64,000 bases of DNA from the NCBI GenBank assembly GCA_001858525.1, contig LAPX01000004.1, positions 434,001-498,000 on the forward strand, given 5' to 3'. Position 1 is the first letter of the stretch. Every line of letters starts with the position of its first letter. Of this stretch, positions 39,098 to 49,022 are shown piece by piece. Made by a program: the position numbers and the translations under genes. Below the pieces are notes generated by a model. The model saw only the letters and a list, made by a program, of their open reading frames with translations, had not been told where the DNA came from and searched no databases. Source of the DNA: Vampirovibrio chlorellavorus. Lineage in GTDB: Bacteria > Cyanobacteriota > Vampirovibrionia > Vampirovibrionales > Vampirovibrionaceae.

Positions 39098-39856
39098 ATG
39101 GTTATGAACACGCTCAGCAAACTTACAGTTAGAAGCAGTCAGGAACGGGGACGCACCCACATTGACTGGCTGGACAGTTACCACACCTTTTCCTTTGGCG
39201 ATTACTTCGAACCGCGCTTTCATCATTTCAGCGATCTGCGGGTGATTAATGATGATCTCATCCAGCCGGGCGGTGGCTTTCCCTCTCACGGGCACCGGGA
39301 TATGGAAATTCTCACGGTGGTGCTGAAAGGCGAATTGAGTCATCAGGACAGTTTGGGCAACGGCTCCACCATTCGTCCCGGTGAAATTCAGCGTATGACC
39401 GCAGGTACCGGTGTGATGCACAGCGAGTTCAATGCCTCAAGCACAGACGCCTTGCATCTGCTGCAAATCTGGATTCATCCTCAAGAAAAAGGGTTGGCGC
39501 CCGGTTATGAGCAAAAATCGTTTATAGCCTTGCAGCCTTCACAAGTTACTTTGGAAGATTCGAGCAGCACGGCGTTTCAGTGCATTGCCTCTCCCTCCGG
39601 AGAAGGCTCTGCGGTGCGCATTCATCAGGATGCCTTTCTCTATCGGGCGGCCCTGGATGCGGGTCAGCATAGCACCTTCGCTCTTTCCTCGAATCGTCAT
39701 TACTGGCTGCATGTGGCCACTGGTCAGGTAGAAGTTGATGGGCGTGTCTTGCAGGCAGGGGATGCCCTGGGCCTGACCGATTCCGATGCTCTTCTGGACC
39801 TGACGGCTCAAGCATCAGAAACGCAAATATTGCTCTTTGATCTGAGAAGTGTTTGA
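39098..39856 (+). CDS. Pirin-family (YhhW-type) bicupin protein
   Basis: DSYHTFSFGDYFEPRFHHFSDLRVINDDLIQPGGGFPSHGHRDMEILTVVLKGELSHQDSLGN. Confidence 0.92.
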   Translation: MVMNTLSKLTVRSSQERGRTHIDWLDSYHTFSFGDYFEPRFHHFSDLRVINDDLIQPGGGFPSHGHRDMEILTVVLKGELSHQDSLGNGSTIRPGEIQRMTAGTGVMHSEFNASSTDALHLLQIWIHPQEKGLAPGYEQKSFIALQPSQVTLEDSSSTAFQCIASPSGEGSAVRIHQDAFLYRAALDAGQHSTFALSSNRHYWLHVATGQVEVDGRVLQAGDALGLTDSDALLDLTAQASETQILLFDLRSV

Positions 39857-40048
39857 GAAACTTTCTGAGATTTTTAGAGCACTTTTTTAACAGGTCTCAT
39901 TGAATTTGCTCAGCTTCATGGTCCTGTGTGTGATTTTAGTCATTTAAAAGCATGCACAGGGCTTTTTGAGGTTGAGCTTTCTTGTTTTGAAGCTCTGCTA
40001 CAGTGTTGTTGGGGTTCCTGCCGGTGTTGGATATTTTCACGCTTGAGT

Positions 40049-40078
40049 TTGACACCATCCTACAAAAAAGTTTATAAA
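40049..40078 (+). promoter_or_regulatory. Sigma70-like promoter upstream of beta-helix gene
   Basis: TTGACA - 18 nt - TATAAA. Confidence 0.55.
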
Positions 40079-40195
40079 AACAATATAAACCGTAGAACTT
40101 TCGCTTTGAGTGAGTAAGCCCCCTTGGGTAGAGGTGAATGACAGGCGTGGCTGAGGTTTGATCTGCCTAGGGTAAATGATGTGTCGTACGAATAG

Positions 40196-40218
40196 ACGCT
40201 GTTTTTAGAGAACAGCGT
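40196..40218 (+). other. 5'-leader hairpin upstream of beta-helix gene
   Basis: ACGCTGTT-TTTAGAG-AACAGCGT followed by TTTATAG, 26 nt before ATG. Confidence 0.55.
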
Positions 40219-40243
40219 TTTATAGAAAAGTGGAGTTGGATCA

Positions 40244-41479
40244 ATGAAAAAGTCCTTTGGATTCTCTTTGGCTACTTTAACCGCAGTGGTATTGCTGCAA
40301 AACAGCAATGCTTTTGCCTATCAATTAAACGCGGCGGATAGAACGCTATCCGTGACCCCCGGTCAAACCGCTCAAGCCACTACGTCTGACTTGAAAAGCG
40401 TACTGAGCTATTTGTCCAGCTTGAAAGACAAAAGCAAGCCATGGCGGGTACTAATGGCCCCTGGTAAATACCTGGTTACCAATCAGCTCACCGTTCGCAA
40501 TTTGCAGAACGTAGAATTTGTCTCGGATATGAATAAGCCTGCCCAGCTGATCAAGGACGCCGCATGGAACGCCACCACCGGTGGAGAGTACTTGTTGAAT
40601 GTGACTTACAGTAAAAATGTGTCCATGAGTGGCATGCAGTTTTATGGCCAAACCGACTATAAAAATAATGCAGATCCGGTGTGGCCAGATCAGGGCATTT
40701 ACTTTGGCTCTTGCGATACCATTCGGATTCAGAATAATGGCTTTTTTAACTTCGGAAACAGCGCTTTGCGGGTTGCCACCCACGAGCGGGATCCCATTCC
40801 AGGGGTGAATAGCCGCAACACCCAGGTGCTGAATAATCTGTTCAATAACGTGTATCAAATTTCCACGACCACCAACGATACCGTTCATGGTGGCACCCAG
40901 AACTACTTGCTGCAAGGCAACGTATTCTACAACCTGCGGGGGTCCATCAAATTCGCTACCCGTACGGCAGGGGCTGAGAACATCAAAATTTTGAACAACC
41001 GGGTCAATGGTGGCAGTCACTATGGTATTGAAATTAATAATTACAATAACGTGGAAATTCGTGGCAATCAGTTACAAAATATCAAGGAATTCGCCATGAA
41101 TATCTACACCAATACGCGGGCAACGGGCTCCTTTAACTGGGGTGAAAACTACACTATTGCCGATAACGTCATGACCACCGTGGGCAAAGGCTTGCGTTTC
41201 AGTACCGAGCCTTATGCTGATGGCACCAAGGTGTTTGGCAAGAACGTGCAAATCACCAATAATATTTTTAATGGGGTTACCGATGCCAGTTTTGGTGGCG
41301 CCGCCATTTCTCAAATCAACGGGAATATTAATGGGCTGACCATTACTCAGAATCAATTGAATAACATTGCTAACAAAAGGTACATCAGCTACAGTTCCGG
41401 TAGCACGATTACCAGTTATTTGAATAACCTGGTGAATGGTGTCGCCTATGGTCCACAACAAACCACGGCGACCAAATAA
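40244..41479 (+). CDS. Secreted right-handed parallel beta-helix protein
   Basis: Signal peptide; repeated NVxIxxNxxxN beta-helix coils. Confidence 0.8.
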   Translation: MKKSFGFSLATLTAVVLLQNSNAFAYQLNAADRTLSVTPGQTAQATTSDLKSVLSYLSSLKDKSKPWRVLMAPGKYLVTNQLTVRNLQNVEFVSDMNKPAQLIKDAAWNATTGGEYLLNVTYSKNVSMSGMQFYGQTDYKNNADPVWPDQGIYFGSCDTIRIQNNGFFNFGNSALRVATHERDPIPGVNSRNTQVLNNLFNNVYQISTTTNDTVHGGTQNYLLQGNVFYNLRGSIKFATRTAGAENIKILNNRVNGGSHYGIEINNYNNVEIRGNQLQNIKEFAMNIYTNTRATGSFNWGENYTIADNVMTTVGKGLRFSTEPYADGTKVFGKNVQITNNIFNGVTDASFGGAAISQINGNINGLTITQNQLNNIANKRYISYSSGSTITSYLNNLVNGVAYGPQQTTATK

Positions 41480-41491
41480 CGCTGAAACAGA

Positions 41492-41522
41492 AAGCAGGCC
41501 AGTGACAAAGCTGGCCTGCTTT
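41492..41522. terminator. Rho-independent terminator (possibly bidirectional with trp operon end)
   Basis: AAGCAGGCCAG-TGACAAAG-CTGGCCTGCTT. Confidence 0.8.
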
Positions 41523-41552
41523 TCCGTTTTTTAGTTTTCGAAATTTAAGCCA

Positions 41553-42377
41553 TTAGATGATGGGTGCAGCCAGCTCGGCAATATAGTCTCGTATACTATC
41601 CACGGAGTCGTTTGGATCCAGTTTCTGAATTTTAGCCATCACCGCAGAACCGACAATGACTCCATCGGCACCCAGGGCAATCATGCTTTTCACATGCTCC
41701 CGCTTGGAAATGCCAAAGCCCACGCAGACGGGCAAGTCAGAACACTGGCGCGCTTGAGTCAATAAATTGCCCAGCGCTTGATCGTAGCGTTCTTCCACGC
41801 CGGTAATGCCAAGACGCGAGACCGCGTATAAAAATCCACCGGATTGGGCCGCAATTTTCGGCAGACGCTCCGCAGTGGTGCGGGTGGAAATAATGGACGT
41901 GAGTTGCAAGCCGTAATTCTCTAGAGCCGGTTTGATTTCGGCGATACCTTCCACCGGTAAGTCGGCAATCAGTAGACCGTCGGCTCCGGCTTGGGCAATA
42001 TCCTGACAAAAGCGATCAATGCCCCGAACCAGCACCAGGTTGTAATACACCAATAAACTAATCGGAATATGCGGATATTTTTGCCGAATTTGTTTCAGCA
42101 AATCCAACGCCTGATCCACATCAAAGCCCGCTTCTAAGACCTCTCGACCCGCCTGCTGAATCAGCGGACCATCGGCCACCGGATCACTGAACGCCAGACC
42201 CAGTTCCAGGGCACTGGCCCCACCAGCCACAAAGGCATCAATGGTCTCCATGCATCTTTGGGGGGTCGGCCATCCCAGCAGGGTAAAGGGGATCAGGGCA
42301 TGGCGTTTTTCCTGTTTCAAACGGGCGAACAAGCCATCATAGCGAGACTGGGTTTGCGGTTGTCTAAGCGTGGACAT
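41553..42377 (-). CDS. trpA: Tryptophan synthase alpha chain
   Basis: [32 protein letters not shown]. Confidence 0.96.
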   Translation of the reverse strand: MSTLRQPQTQSRYDGLFARLKQEKRHALIPFTLLGWPTPQRCMETIDAFVAGGASALELGLAFSDPVADGPLIQQAGREVLEAGFDVDQALDLLKQIRQKYPHIPISLLVYYNLVLVRGIDRFCQDIAQAGADGLLIADLPVEGIAEIKPALENYGLQLTSIISTRTTAERLPKIAAQSGGFLYAVSRLGITGVEERYDQALGNLLTQARQCSDLPVCVGFGISKREHVKSMIALGADGVIVGSAVMAKIQKLDPNDSVDSIRDYIAELAAPII

Positions 42378-43551
42378 GATGGGCTCCTTCCTGTTGGGCC
42401 ATGACTTGGTGTAAATCCTTGTCTCCCCGACCGGAGAGATTGATCAAAATAATCTGCTCCGGCGATCCCTGAGCGGCCAGCGTTTGGGCATAGGCCAGCG
42501 CGTGACAGGATTCCAGGGCGGGTAAAATGCCTTCGGTTTCAGCCAGTGTATGGAAAGCGGCCAGCGACTCAGCGTCCGTGGCAGAGGCATAAGTGGCCTC
42601 CCCAGTGCTTTGCATGTAGGCGTGTTCTGGGCCCACCAAGGGGTAGTCCAGTCCGGCGGAAATGCTGTAAGTTTCTCGGACCTGACCATCTCTGTCTTGC
42701 AAGGCCAAACTCTTCATGCCGTGCAAACAGCCGGGGGTTCCCTTGGCCAATACCGCCCCGTGATGCTCTGTCTCTAAGCCCAGTCCAGCGGGTTCCACCC
42801 CGATCAGTTGGGCGCTGGTATTGCGGAAGCCCTGAAAAATACCGATGGCATTGGACCCCCCGCCCACACAGGCCACTACTTTATCGGGCAACCGGCCAGC
42901 TTGTTCTAAAATTTGTTGATGCGCTTCTTCCCCAATAATCTGTTGAAAAAAGCGAACCAGCGTGGGGTAAGGATGAGGCCCAGCGGCGGTGCCCAGCAGG
43001 TAATAAGTATCCTGCAAGTTGCTGACCCAATCCCGCATGGCTTCATTAATGGCGTCTTTCAGGGTTTTGGAACCCACTTCCACCGCATGCACGGTAGCTC
43101 CCAATAATTTCATGCGAAATACGTTGGGCTGCTGACGCTCCATATCCACGGCGCCCATGTATACTTCGGTCTTGATTCCGAGCAGGGCCCCAGCCATGGC
43201 GGTGGCCACACCGTGTTGGCCCGCACCGGTTTCGGCGATAATCCGGGTTTTGCCCATGCGCTTTGCCAACAAGGCTTGCCCAATGGCATTGTTGGTTTTG
43301 TGAGCACCACCGTGCAGCAGGTCTTCCCGCTTTAAAAAAACGCGGGCGCCATAGAGTTTAGAGAGATTTTTTGCTTCATAGAGGGGTGTGGGGCGCCCGG
43401 CGTAGTGTTTCAGTAAATGATGATATTCCTTTAAAAAGTCAGCGTCCTGGCTGGCCTCTAAAAAGGCGCTTTCCACTTCTTCCAGCGCAGGCACTAAAAG
43501 TTCCGGAACATAAACGCCCCCGAAGGAGCCAAAAAAGCCTAGGGATTGCAT
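42364..43551 (-). CDS. trpB: Tryptophan synthase beta chain
   Basis: [36 protein letters not shown]. Confidence 0.97.
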   Translation of the reverse strand: MQSLGFFGSFGGVYVPELLVPALEEVESAFLEASQDADFLKEYHHLLKHYAGRPTPLYEAKNLSKLYGARVFLKREDLLHGGAHKTNNAIGQALLAKRMGKTRIIAETGAGQHGVATAMAGALLGIKTEVYMGAVDMERQQPNVFRMKLLGATVHAVEVGSKTLKDAINEAMRDWVSNLQDTYYLLGTAAGPHPYPTLVRFFQQIIGEEAHQQILEQAGRLPDKVVACVGGGSNAIGIFQGFRNTSAQLIGVEPAGLGLETEHHGAVLAKGTPGCLHGMKSLALQDRDGQVRETYSISAGLDYPLVGPEHAYMQSTGEATYASATDAESLAAFHTLAETEGILPALESCHALAYAQTLAAQGSPEQIILINLSGRGDKDLHQVMAQQEGAHHVHA

Positions 43552-44249
43552 GATGCGTTCTCTCCATGATTGGGTTGGGGTTTAAAATTTTTTACGATGT
43601 GACAAAAGCGTTTCATTTTATCGACGTCTTTTTTTCCGGGCCCTTGCTCCACCCCAGAGGCCACATCGACCCCAGCGGGCTGGAAGGTTTGCAAGGCTTG
43701 TTGAATGTTCTCTGGGGTTAAGCCACCGGCCAACAGGCATGGAAAGTCGGATAAAAAGGATTCCAATATTTCTGAATAAGCGACATCCAAAACGCTTGGA
43801 ATGGCGCTGCCTTTGGGCAGATCCAGCAGTAGGGTTTGCACTTGAGGAACTTCCAAATAAGCTGCCGCTTGGCGGCGGAGCGCAGAGAAATCCAGTTCGG
43901 GTCGTTCTGGCAGTTCTGAATTGAGTAGCAGTGTTTTAATCACAGGTACCGAAATTTGAGCACAGAATGCGGGGCTTTCATTACCATGAAGCTGCACCCG
44001 ATTGATGTTCAGGACTTGAATGTGATGCTCAATTTCAGAGAGCGATTGATTCTGAAAAACGCCCACCACCGTCGTTTCAGGATGAATGACCCGAAGCTGC
44101 CTCATAATCTCTTTGGCCGATTCCACTGATACAAAGCGAGGGGTCTGGGGCACGAAAATCAGGCCCAACCAATTCACGCCTGCCTCAACGGCGGCCATGG
44201 CATCAGCCGGGTTGGTAATCCCGCAAATTTTGATCCGAGGAGAGATCAT
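43539..44249 (-). CDS. trpF: Phosphoribosylanthranilate isomerase
   Basis: [45 protein letters not shown]. Confidence 0.95.
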   Translation of the reverse strand: MISPRIKICGITNPADAMAAVEAGVNWLGLIFVPQTPRFVSVESAKEIMRQLRVIHPETTVVGVFQNQSLSEIEHHIQVLNINRVQLHGNESPAFCAQISVPVIKTLLLNSELPERPELDFSALRRQAAAYLEVPQVQTLLLDLPKGSAIPSVLDVAYSEILESFLSDFPCLLAGGLTPENIQQALQTFQPAGVDVASGVEQGPGKKDVDKMKRFCHIVKNFKPQPNHGENASCNP

Positions 44250-45055
44250 GCCAATAATTCCTGAAGCTTTTTAGCCAGTGCCTCTGGGGTCGGTTCCCTC
44301 ATTAGGGTAGAACCGATTAAAAAACCATCACAGTGGGGTTGCAATCTCAAAATATCCGCCCTGTCTTGAATGCCGCTGGCTGAAATTTTGAGAATGCCCT
44401 CAGGGATCAGTGGGGATAAGCGCTCCGTGGTGGACAGATCCATTTTTAAAGTTTGTAGATTGCGGTTGTTGATAAGCAGAACAGAAGGATTGATTTTCAG
44501 CGCTCGACGCACTTCTTCGGCATCCTGCACTTCAATCAGTGGGGTCATGCCCAGTGTTAAAACCAGTTGATTGAGTTCAGCGAGTTGTACATCGCTCAAT
44601 GCTTTCACGATCAGTAAAACCGCCTGAGCTCCTGCTTGTCGTGCTTCATAGACTTGATAGGGATCGACAATAAAATCTTTGCAAAGGGTGGGGATGGTGA
44701 CTTGATTGCTAACTGATTGCAGCAATTCTAAACTGCCCCCAAAATAGTGGGCATCGGTTAAAACGGAGATGGCCACGCCGTATTGCGCATAAATTGGCAA
44801 TATGGATTCTAAATCCAGCGTTTTTTTAAGAACACCGGCGGATGGCGAAGCCGGTTTGATTTCCAAAATGCAGGCCGGTTTTTGGGTGGCGTTGTGAATG
44901 GGTTGAATAGACCGCTCCAGGGCGTGCGGCTGGGGAAAGGCCTGTACTTGGTTCACCCATTGGTTAAGTGGCCGGTGTTTTTTTCGATCCGCCACTTCTT
45001 CAAGCGTGTGGGCCACGATGGTGCCTAGGACGTTATCAGCAGGCAAACTGTTCAT
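44246..45055 (-). CDS. trpC: Indole-3-glycerol phosphate synthase
   Basis: CILEIKPASPSAGV, VLTDAHYFGGSLELL, LLINNRNLQTLKMDLSTTERLS. Confidence 0.95.
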   Translation of the reverse strand: MNSLPADNVLGTIVAHTLEEVADRKKHRPLNQWVNQVQAFPQPHALERSIQPIHNATQKPACILEIKPASPSAGVLKKTLDLESILPIYAQYGVAISVLTDAHYFGGSLELLQSVSNQVTIPTLCKDFIVDPYQVYEARQAGAQAVLLIVKALSDVQLAELNQLVLTLGMTPLIEVQDAEEVRRALKINPSVLLINNRNLQTLKMDLSTTERLSPLIPEGILKISASGIQDRADILRLQPHCDGFLIGSTLMREPTPEALAKKLQELLA

Positions 45056-46016
45056 TGACCCTCCGGCATTGTTCCAGCGTGTGTAATGCGTTTCCGCTTT
45101 TTAAAATCTGTTTGGCTTCCTGAATGGCTTCCTCCAGCGTGCCGACTTTTTGGGCAATCAACAGGCCTGCACCAGCGTTGAGACAAACCATGTCATAATA
45201 CGGCGATTGATCATCGTCCCCTTGAAGCAGCCGCATGAAAATTTTTAAATTCTCAGCAGGACTATGCCCGTTTTGTGGCAGTTCACGGTGTCCATTTTTA
45301 GACAGGAAATCAGACGGAGAAATGGTTATTTCCGCACAGCGGTTGTTTTCCAGTTGTAACACCTGAGTGTTGCCGTGGATATCAATTTCATCCAAACCCG
45401 ATTCCGCATGCACGATCCAGCCGCGTTCGCAGGTGCCAGTGTTAATCAAATGGTCGGCCATCCGTTGTTGCATGACGGGGTGAGAAACACCCAGCAGTCG
45501 GTATGCGGGTTTCACTGGATTGAGCAAGGGGCCCAAAAAATTAAACAGGGTGCGTATTTTCAAGGTGCGACGCAACTGGTTAAACCCTGCCAGTTGTGGA
45601 TAACATTGCGGGGCGAATAGAAAAATCAGACCGCATTGTGCCAGCGCTTCCGGGATGCGATGCAAGTCCATCCGTTCGGAAAAACCGAGCTGAGCCAATA
45701 GATCAAAACTGCCACTGGCACTGCTAAAGCCCCGATTTCCAAATTTAACCACGGGAATCCCGGCTGCTGCTAAAATAAAGGCTACCGTGGTGGAGGTATT
45801 AAAATGGGGCAAGCCACTGCCACCGGTGCCGCAGCAATCCATGACCGGCATTGGGGGTAAAGCCAACGGTTCGGCGGTTTCCTGCAGGCAGGCCAAGGCA
45901 TCCGAAAACAGGGCTGGGGTAATGCGTTCCGGGGTCAGTTGGCCCAGTAACGCAAGCGTTTCCGCTTCGTTGTATTCCAGATGAATGAGCTGGCGCAGTT
46001 GATCACGGCTTAGCAT
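45036..46016 (-). CDS. trpD: Anthranilate phosphoribosyltransferase
   Basis: DCCGTGGSGLPHFNTSTTVAFILAAAGIPVVKFGNRGFSS. Confidence 0.95.
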   Translation of the reverse strand: MLSRDQLRQLIHLEYNEAETLALLGQLTPERITPALFSDALACLQETAEPLALPPMPVMDCCGTGGSGLPHFNTSTTVAFILAAAGIPVVKFGNRGFSSASGSFDLLAQLGFSERMDLHRIPEALAQCGLIFLFAPQCYPQLAGFNQLRRTLKIRTLFNFLGPLLNPVKPAYRLLGVSHPVMQQRMADHLINTGTCERGWIVHAESGLDEIDIHGNTQVLQLENNRCAEITISPSDFLSKNGHRELPQNGHSPAENLKIFMRLLQGDDDQSPYYDMVCLNAGAGLLIAQKVGTLEEAIQEAKQILKSGNALHTLEQCRRVNEQFAC

Positions 46017-46612
46017 TGGACTAGAAAATTCCTTAAAATCTGTTTTCCCTGCGGGGTACCAATGGATTCCGGGTGAAACTGGATGCCATACAAGGGCTGT
46101 GTGCGGTGCTGCATGGCCATGGGAATGTTACTTTCCGCATCGCGGACGGTAATTTCCAAATCCGAAGGCAAGGTCTTTTCATCCACCAGTAGGGAGTGAT
46201 AGCGCATGGCCTCAAACGTGGGGGGTAGACCCCCAAACAAAGGACTGGCAACCACTTGGCGCATGGGGCGGCTTTCCCCGTGTACGATTTCAGGTGCGGC
46301 TATGACGCCACCCCCCAAATAATGGGCCATGCCCTGATGCCCCAGACAGACACCCAGAACCGGGCAATTCAGTTCCGCTTGTTTTTGGATAATCTCGGCA
46401 CAAATGCCAAAATCCGAGGGCTCTGCGGGGTGGCCGGGGCCGGGGGACAGGATGATTCGCTGTGGTTTTTTAGCCAGCAAGGTTTGGAAATCAACGCCAT
46501 CATTTCGGTAGACTTCCACCGGGGCTTCCGTTTCCGCTTGCAGCATCTGGTATAAATTGAAGGTGAAGGAATCGTAATTATCAATAATCACGACGGGTTG
46601 TGCTGCGGGCAT
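46010..46612 (-). CDS. trpG: Anthranilate synthase component II (glutamine amidotransferase)
   Basis: DNYDSFTFNLYQ, LSPGPGHP, PVLGVCLGHQ, GIQFHPESIGTPQGK. Confidence 0.96.
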   Translation of the reverse strand: MPAAQPVVIIDNYDSFTFNLYQMLQAETEAPVEVYRNDGVDFQTLLAKKPQRIILSPGPGHPAEPSDFGICAEIIQKQAELNCPVLGVCLGHQGMAHYLGGGVIAAPEIVHGESRPMRQVVASPLFGGLPPTFEAMRYHSLLVDEKTLPSDLEITVRDAESNIPMAMQHRTQPLYGIQFHPESIGTPQGKQILRNFLVQC

Positions 46613-48047
46613 CGGCGTCCATCCTTTCCGCCATCAGAATGGCTTTAATCATACTTTTGGCCTTGTTGCGGGTTTCTTCGTATTCGGCTTCAGGCACTGA
46701 GTGATGCACAATGCCAGCCCCCGCCTGAATATGGGCGGTATTATCCTGAATGAGGGCGGAACGAATGGCGATGGCGCCATCGGCGTTACCACTGGCATCA
46801 ATGTAGCCCACCATACCCGAGTACACGCCCCGTTGCTCGGGTTCCAGTTTGGCCAGCAGTTGCATGGCCCGAATTTTGGGAGCGCCGCTCACGGTGCCTC
46901 GGGGGAAGCAGCTTCTTAAAGCGTCATACCCGCTCAGGCCTTCCCGGAGTTTACCGTTAATTTCCGTGGCCAGGTGCATGACATGGGTGTATCGGAGGAT
47001 TTTGGCGATTTCTCCCACTTCAATGCTGCCTGGCTGGCAAATACGACCTAAATCGTTACGACCCAGATCCACCAGCATGCGATGCTCGGCCATTTCCTTG
47101 CGGCAGGCCCGAAGCTCTTCAGCCAAACTGATGTCATCCGCTTCCGACTTGCCCCGGGGGCGGGTACCCGCCAAGGCCTTTAAAGTCACCTGTCCGTTGC
47201 GACAGCGCACAAAGGTTTCCGGGGAGGAGCCCAGATAGACGAACTCTGGAAATTTGAGGTAATACGCGTAGGGGGAGGGATTGATGGCGGTCACCGTGCG
47301 GTAAATATCCAGCGTGCGGCACTGTACCGGTAACGAGAAGCGCTGGGCCAGTACGATCTGGAAAATTTGACCTTCCACAATCCACTGCTTGGCCTGATGG
47401 ATGGCGCTCATAAAATCCGCTTTGGGGGTAGCGTAATGGACCGTGTCAAAAACCTGTTCATCGGAAATTTGGGGTAGGGTGAGCAAGTGGAGTTCCTGTG
47501 TCTGTTGATTCAGGGCCTGCTGCACGGTTTGGAACAGCCGATGGGCTTCTGCGGCTTCCCGGTGAGAGACCAGATGAATACGGCGATATAGGTGATCAAA
47601 AATAATCACTGAATCGTAAAGCCCCATGTACACATCGGGCACCTTCAATACGTCTTCGGCGGCCTGAGGAATCCGTTCAAAATACTGGGTGGTGCCATAG
47701 CCCAAATAACCCACCCACCCGGCGGTCAAGGGCAAATCAGTGTATTCGGGGGGCAGGGCATCCAGCGGCGGCAAGGTTTCCTGTTGCAGGGATCGTAAAC
47801 GGCCCATGGGGTCGGTGCAGGTTTCCAGCCTTTCGGTGCCTTCCCGATGGTTTTGAATAATGGCCGCTCCGTTTTTCAAGCGAAAACTGAGCACGGCATC
47901 CAGCCCGATGATGGAGAAGCGGCCCACCTGCCGGTCCCCGTCGGTACTTTCCAGCAGAAACATCAGGGGAAAGGAGGATTGCAGGCGGTGAAACAGGGAC
48001 ACGGGTGTCTCTGTGTCCGAGAGGTAACTTTGGATGGTCAGGGGCAT
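46581..48047 (-). CDS. trpE: Anthranilate synthase component I
   Basis: SSPETFVRCRNGQVTLKALAGTRPRG, FPRGTVSGAPKIRAMQLL. Confidence 0.96.
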   Translation of the reverse strand: MPLTIQSYLSDTETPVSLFHRLQSSFPLMFLLESTDGDRQVGRFSIIGLDAVLSFRLKNGAAIIQNHREGTERLETCTDPMGRLRSLQQETLPPLDALPPEYTDLPLTAGWVGYLGYGTTQYFERIPQAAEDVLKVPDVYMGLYDSVIIFDHLYRRIHLVSHREAAEAHRLFQTVQQALNQQTQELHLLTLPQISDEQVFDTVHYATPKADFMSAIHQAKQWIVEGQIFQIVLAQRFSLPVQCRTLDIYRTVTAINPSPYAYYLKFPEFVYLGSSPETFVRCRNGQVTLKALAGTRPRGKSEADDISLAEELRACRKEMAEHRMLVDLGRNDLGRICQPGSIEVGEIAKILRYTHVMHLATEINGKLREGLSGYDALRSCFPRGTVSGAPKIRAMQLLAKLEPEQRGVYSGMVGYIDASGNADGAIAIRSALIQDNTAHIQAGAGIVHHSVPEAEYEETRNKAKSMIKAILMAERMDADARSTTRRDY

Positions 48048-48089
48048 AATGGCAGCGGCTCCAATGCGTTTAATTTAAGGCTAAAAACG

Positions 48090-48111
48090 AAAAAACAGAC
48101 CCGTGGGCCTG
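48090..48111 (-). terminator. Candidate trp operon attenuator terminator
   Basis: Minus strand CAGGCC-CACG-GGTCTG-TTTTTT between leader peptide and trpE. Confidence 0.8.
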
Positions 48112-48148
48112 CTTTCTGGAAATCTGGAGTCAATTACGAGCAATGCTT

Positions 48149-48241
48149 TCAAGGGTAATCAATCCAGCCCGACAGGCCAGTAAGCGGTTGGTTCCACCAC
48201 CACTGCTGCAATTGGGTTGGCTGTGTTGTGATTGAAAGCAT
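48149..48241 (-). CDS. trpL: Candidate Trp leader peptide (30 aa)
   Basis: Minus-strand ORF ATG...TGA: MLSITTQPTQLQQWWWNQPLTGLSGWIDYP; three tandem Trp codons plus a fourth, upstream of attenuator and trpE. Confidence 0.8.
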   Translation of the reverse strand: MLSITTQPTQLQQWWWNQPLTGLSGWIDYP

Positions 48242-48276
48242 GAAAATAGCATATTCATCATTGACGTTGAGATATT

Positions 48277-48307
48277 ATCATAGCCGCTCGTGGGGCTGCT
48301 TTGTCAA
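48277..48307 (-). promoter_or_regulatory. Candidate trp operon promoter
   Basis: Minus strand TTGACA - 19 nt - TATGAT, ~36 nt before leader ATG. Confidence 0.5.
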
Positions 48308-48401
48308 GCAATTATTTGTAATGCCCGGCAGTCCCTATCAAAAACGTCCACCCATAGTGGGCAGACGCTTTGAGAATGGGTGTTGTAAAGGGAGGCGCTG
48401 G

Positions 48402-48836
48402 TTACTTGCGCATCATTTTACGCACTTCTCCAATATGACTTTCCTCTTCGGCCACCATACGGCGGGCGAACTCTTCAAACATCACGGATTTGTCCTTCAC
48501 CAAATCCAGAAGCTCTTGGTAAAGCTGCATTTGTCTGGATTCATGGGTCAGGGATTCTTCCAGAATGCTGAAGATATCGTGCTTGTGGGTTTCCAGCAGT
48601 TGGCCAATGCCCAGGGACGGGTGTTCTCCCAAATGGGTGATCAGCTCGCCGCTTTCCTGGGCGTGCAATAAGGATTCGCTGGCCTGACTTTTAAGCCAGG
48701 AGGTAATGGGAATACGGTTGGGGCCAAAGACCATAAACGAGTAGTGGGTATAACGCACCACACCGGCCAATTCCATTTCCACAATGCGGTTTAGGGTATC
48801 CACGACCTTGGGAATATCGAATGTATAGTCCGCCAT
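48402..48836 (-). CDS. Bacterioferritin/ferritin-like di-iron protein
   Basis: MELAGVVRYTHYSF, ASESLLHAQESGELI, RRMVAEEESHIGEV. Confidence 0.85.
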   Translation of the reverse strand: MADYTFDIPKVVDTLNRIVEMELAGVVRYTHYSFMVFGPNRIPITSWLKSQASESLLHAQESGELITHLGEHPSLGIGQLLETHKHDIFSILEESLTHESRQMQLYQELLDLVKDKSVMFEEFARRMVAEEESHIGEVRKMMRK

Positions 48837-49022
48837 TGGCTCTCTCCTTGTTGTTGACTGATTGGTTGAGAATCATAACCCGATTCGATGGACCTTGATC
48901 TTACCGAAGAGTGATTACATCTCCAAATTAATTTGCGCAAGCCGTCAGGCAATCCGGAATTTTTCAGGGTGTTATTCATTTATGTGCTTGAAAGTAGTGA
49001 ATTCGCCGATGACACTTCACTT

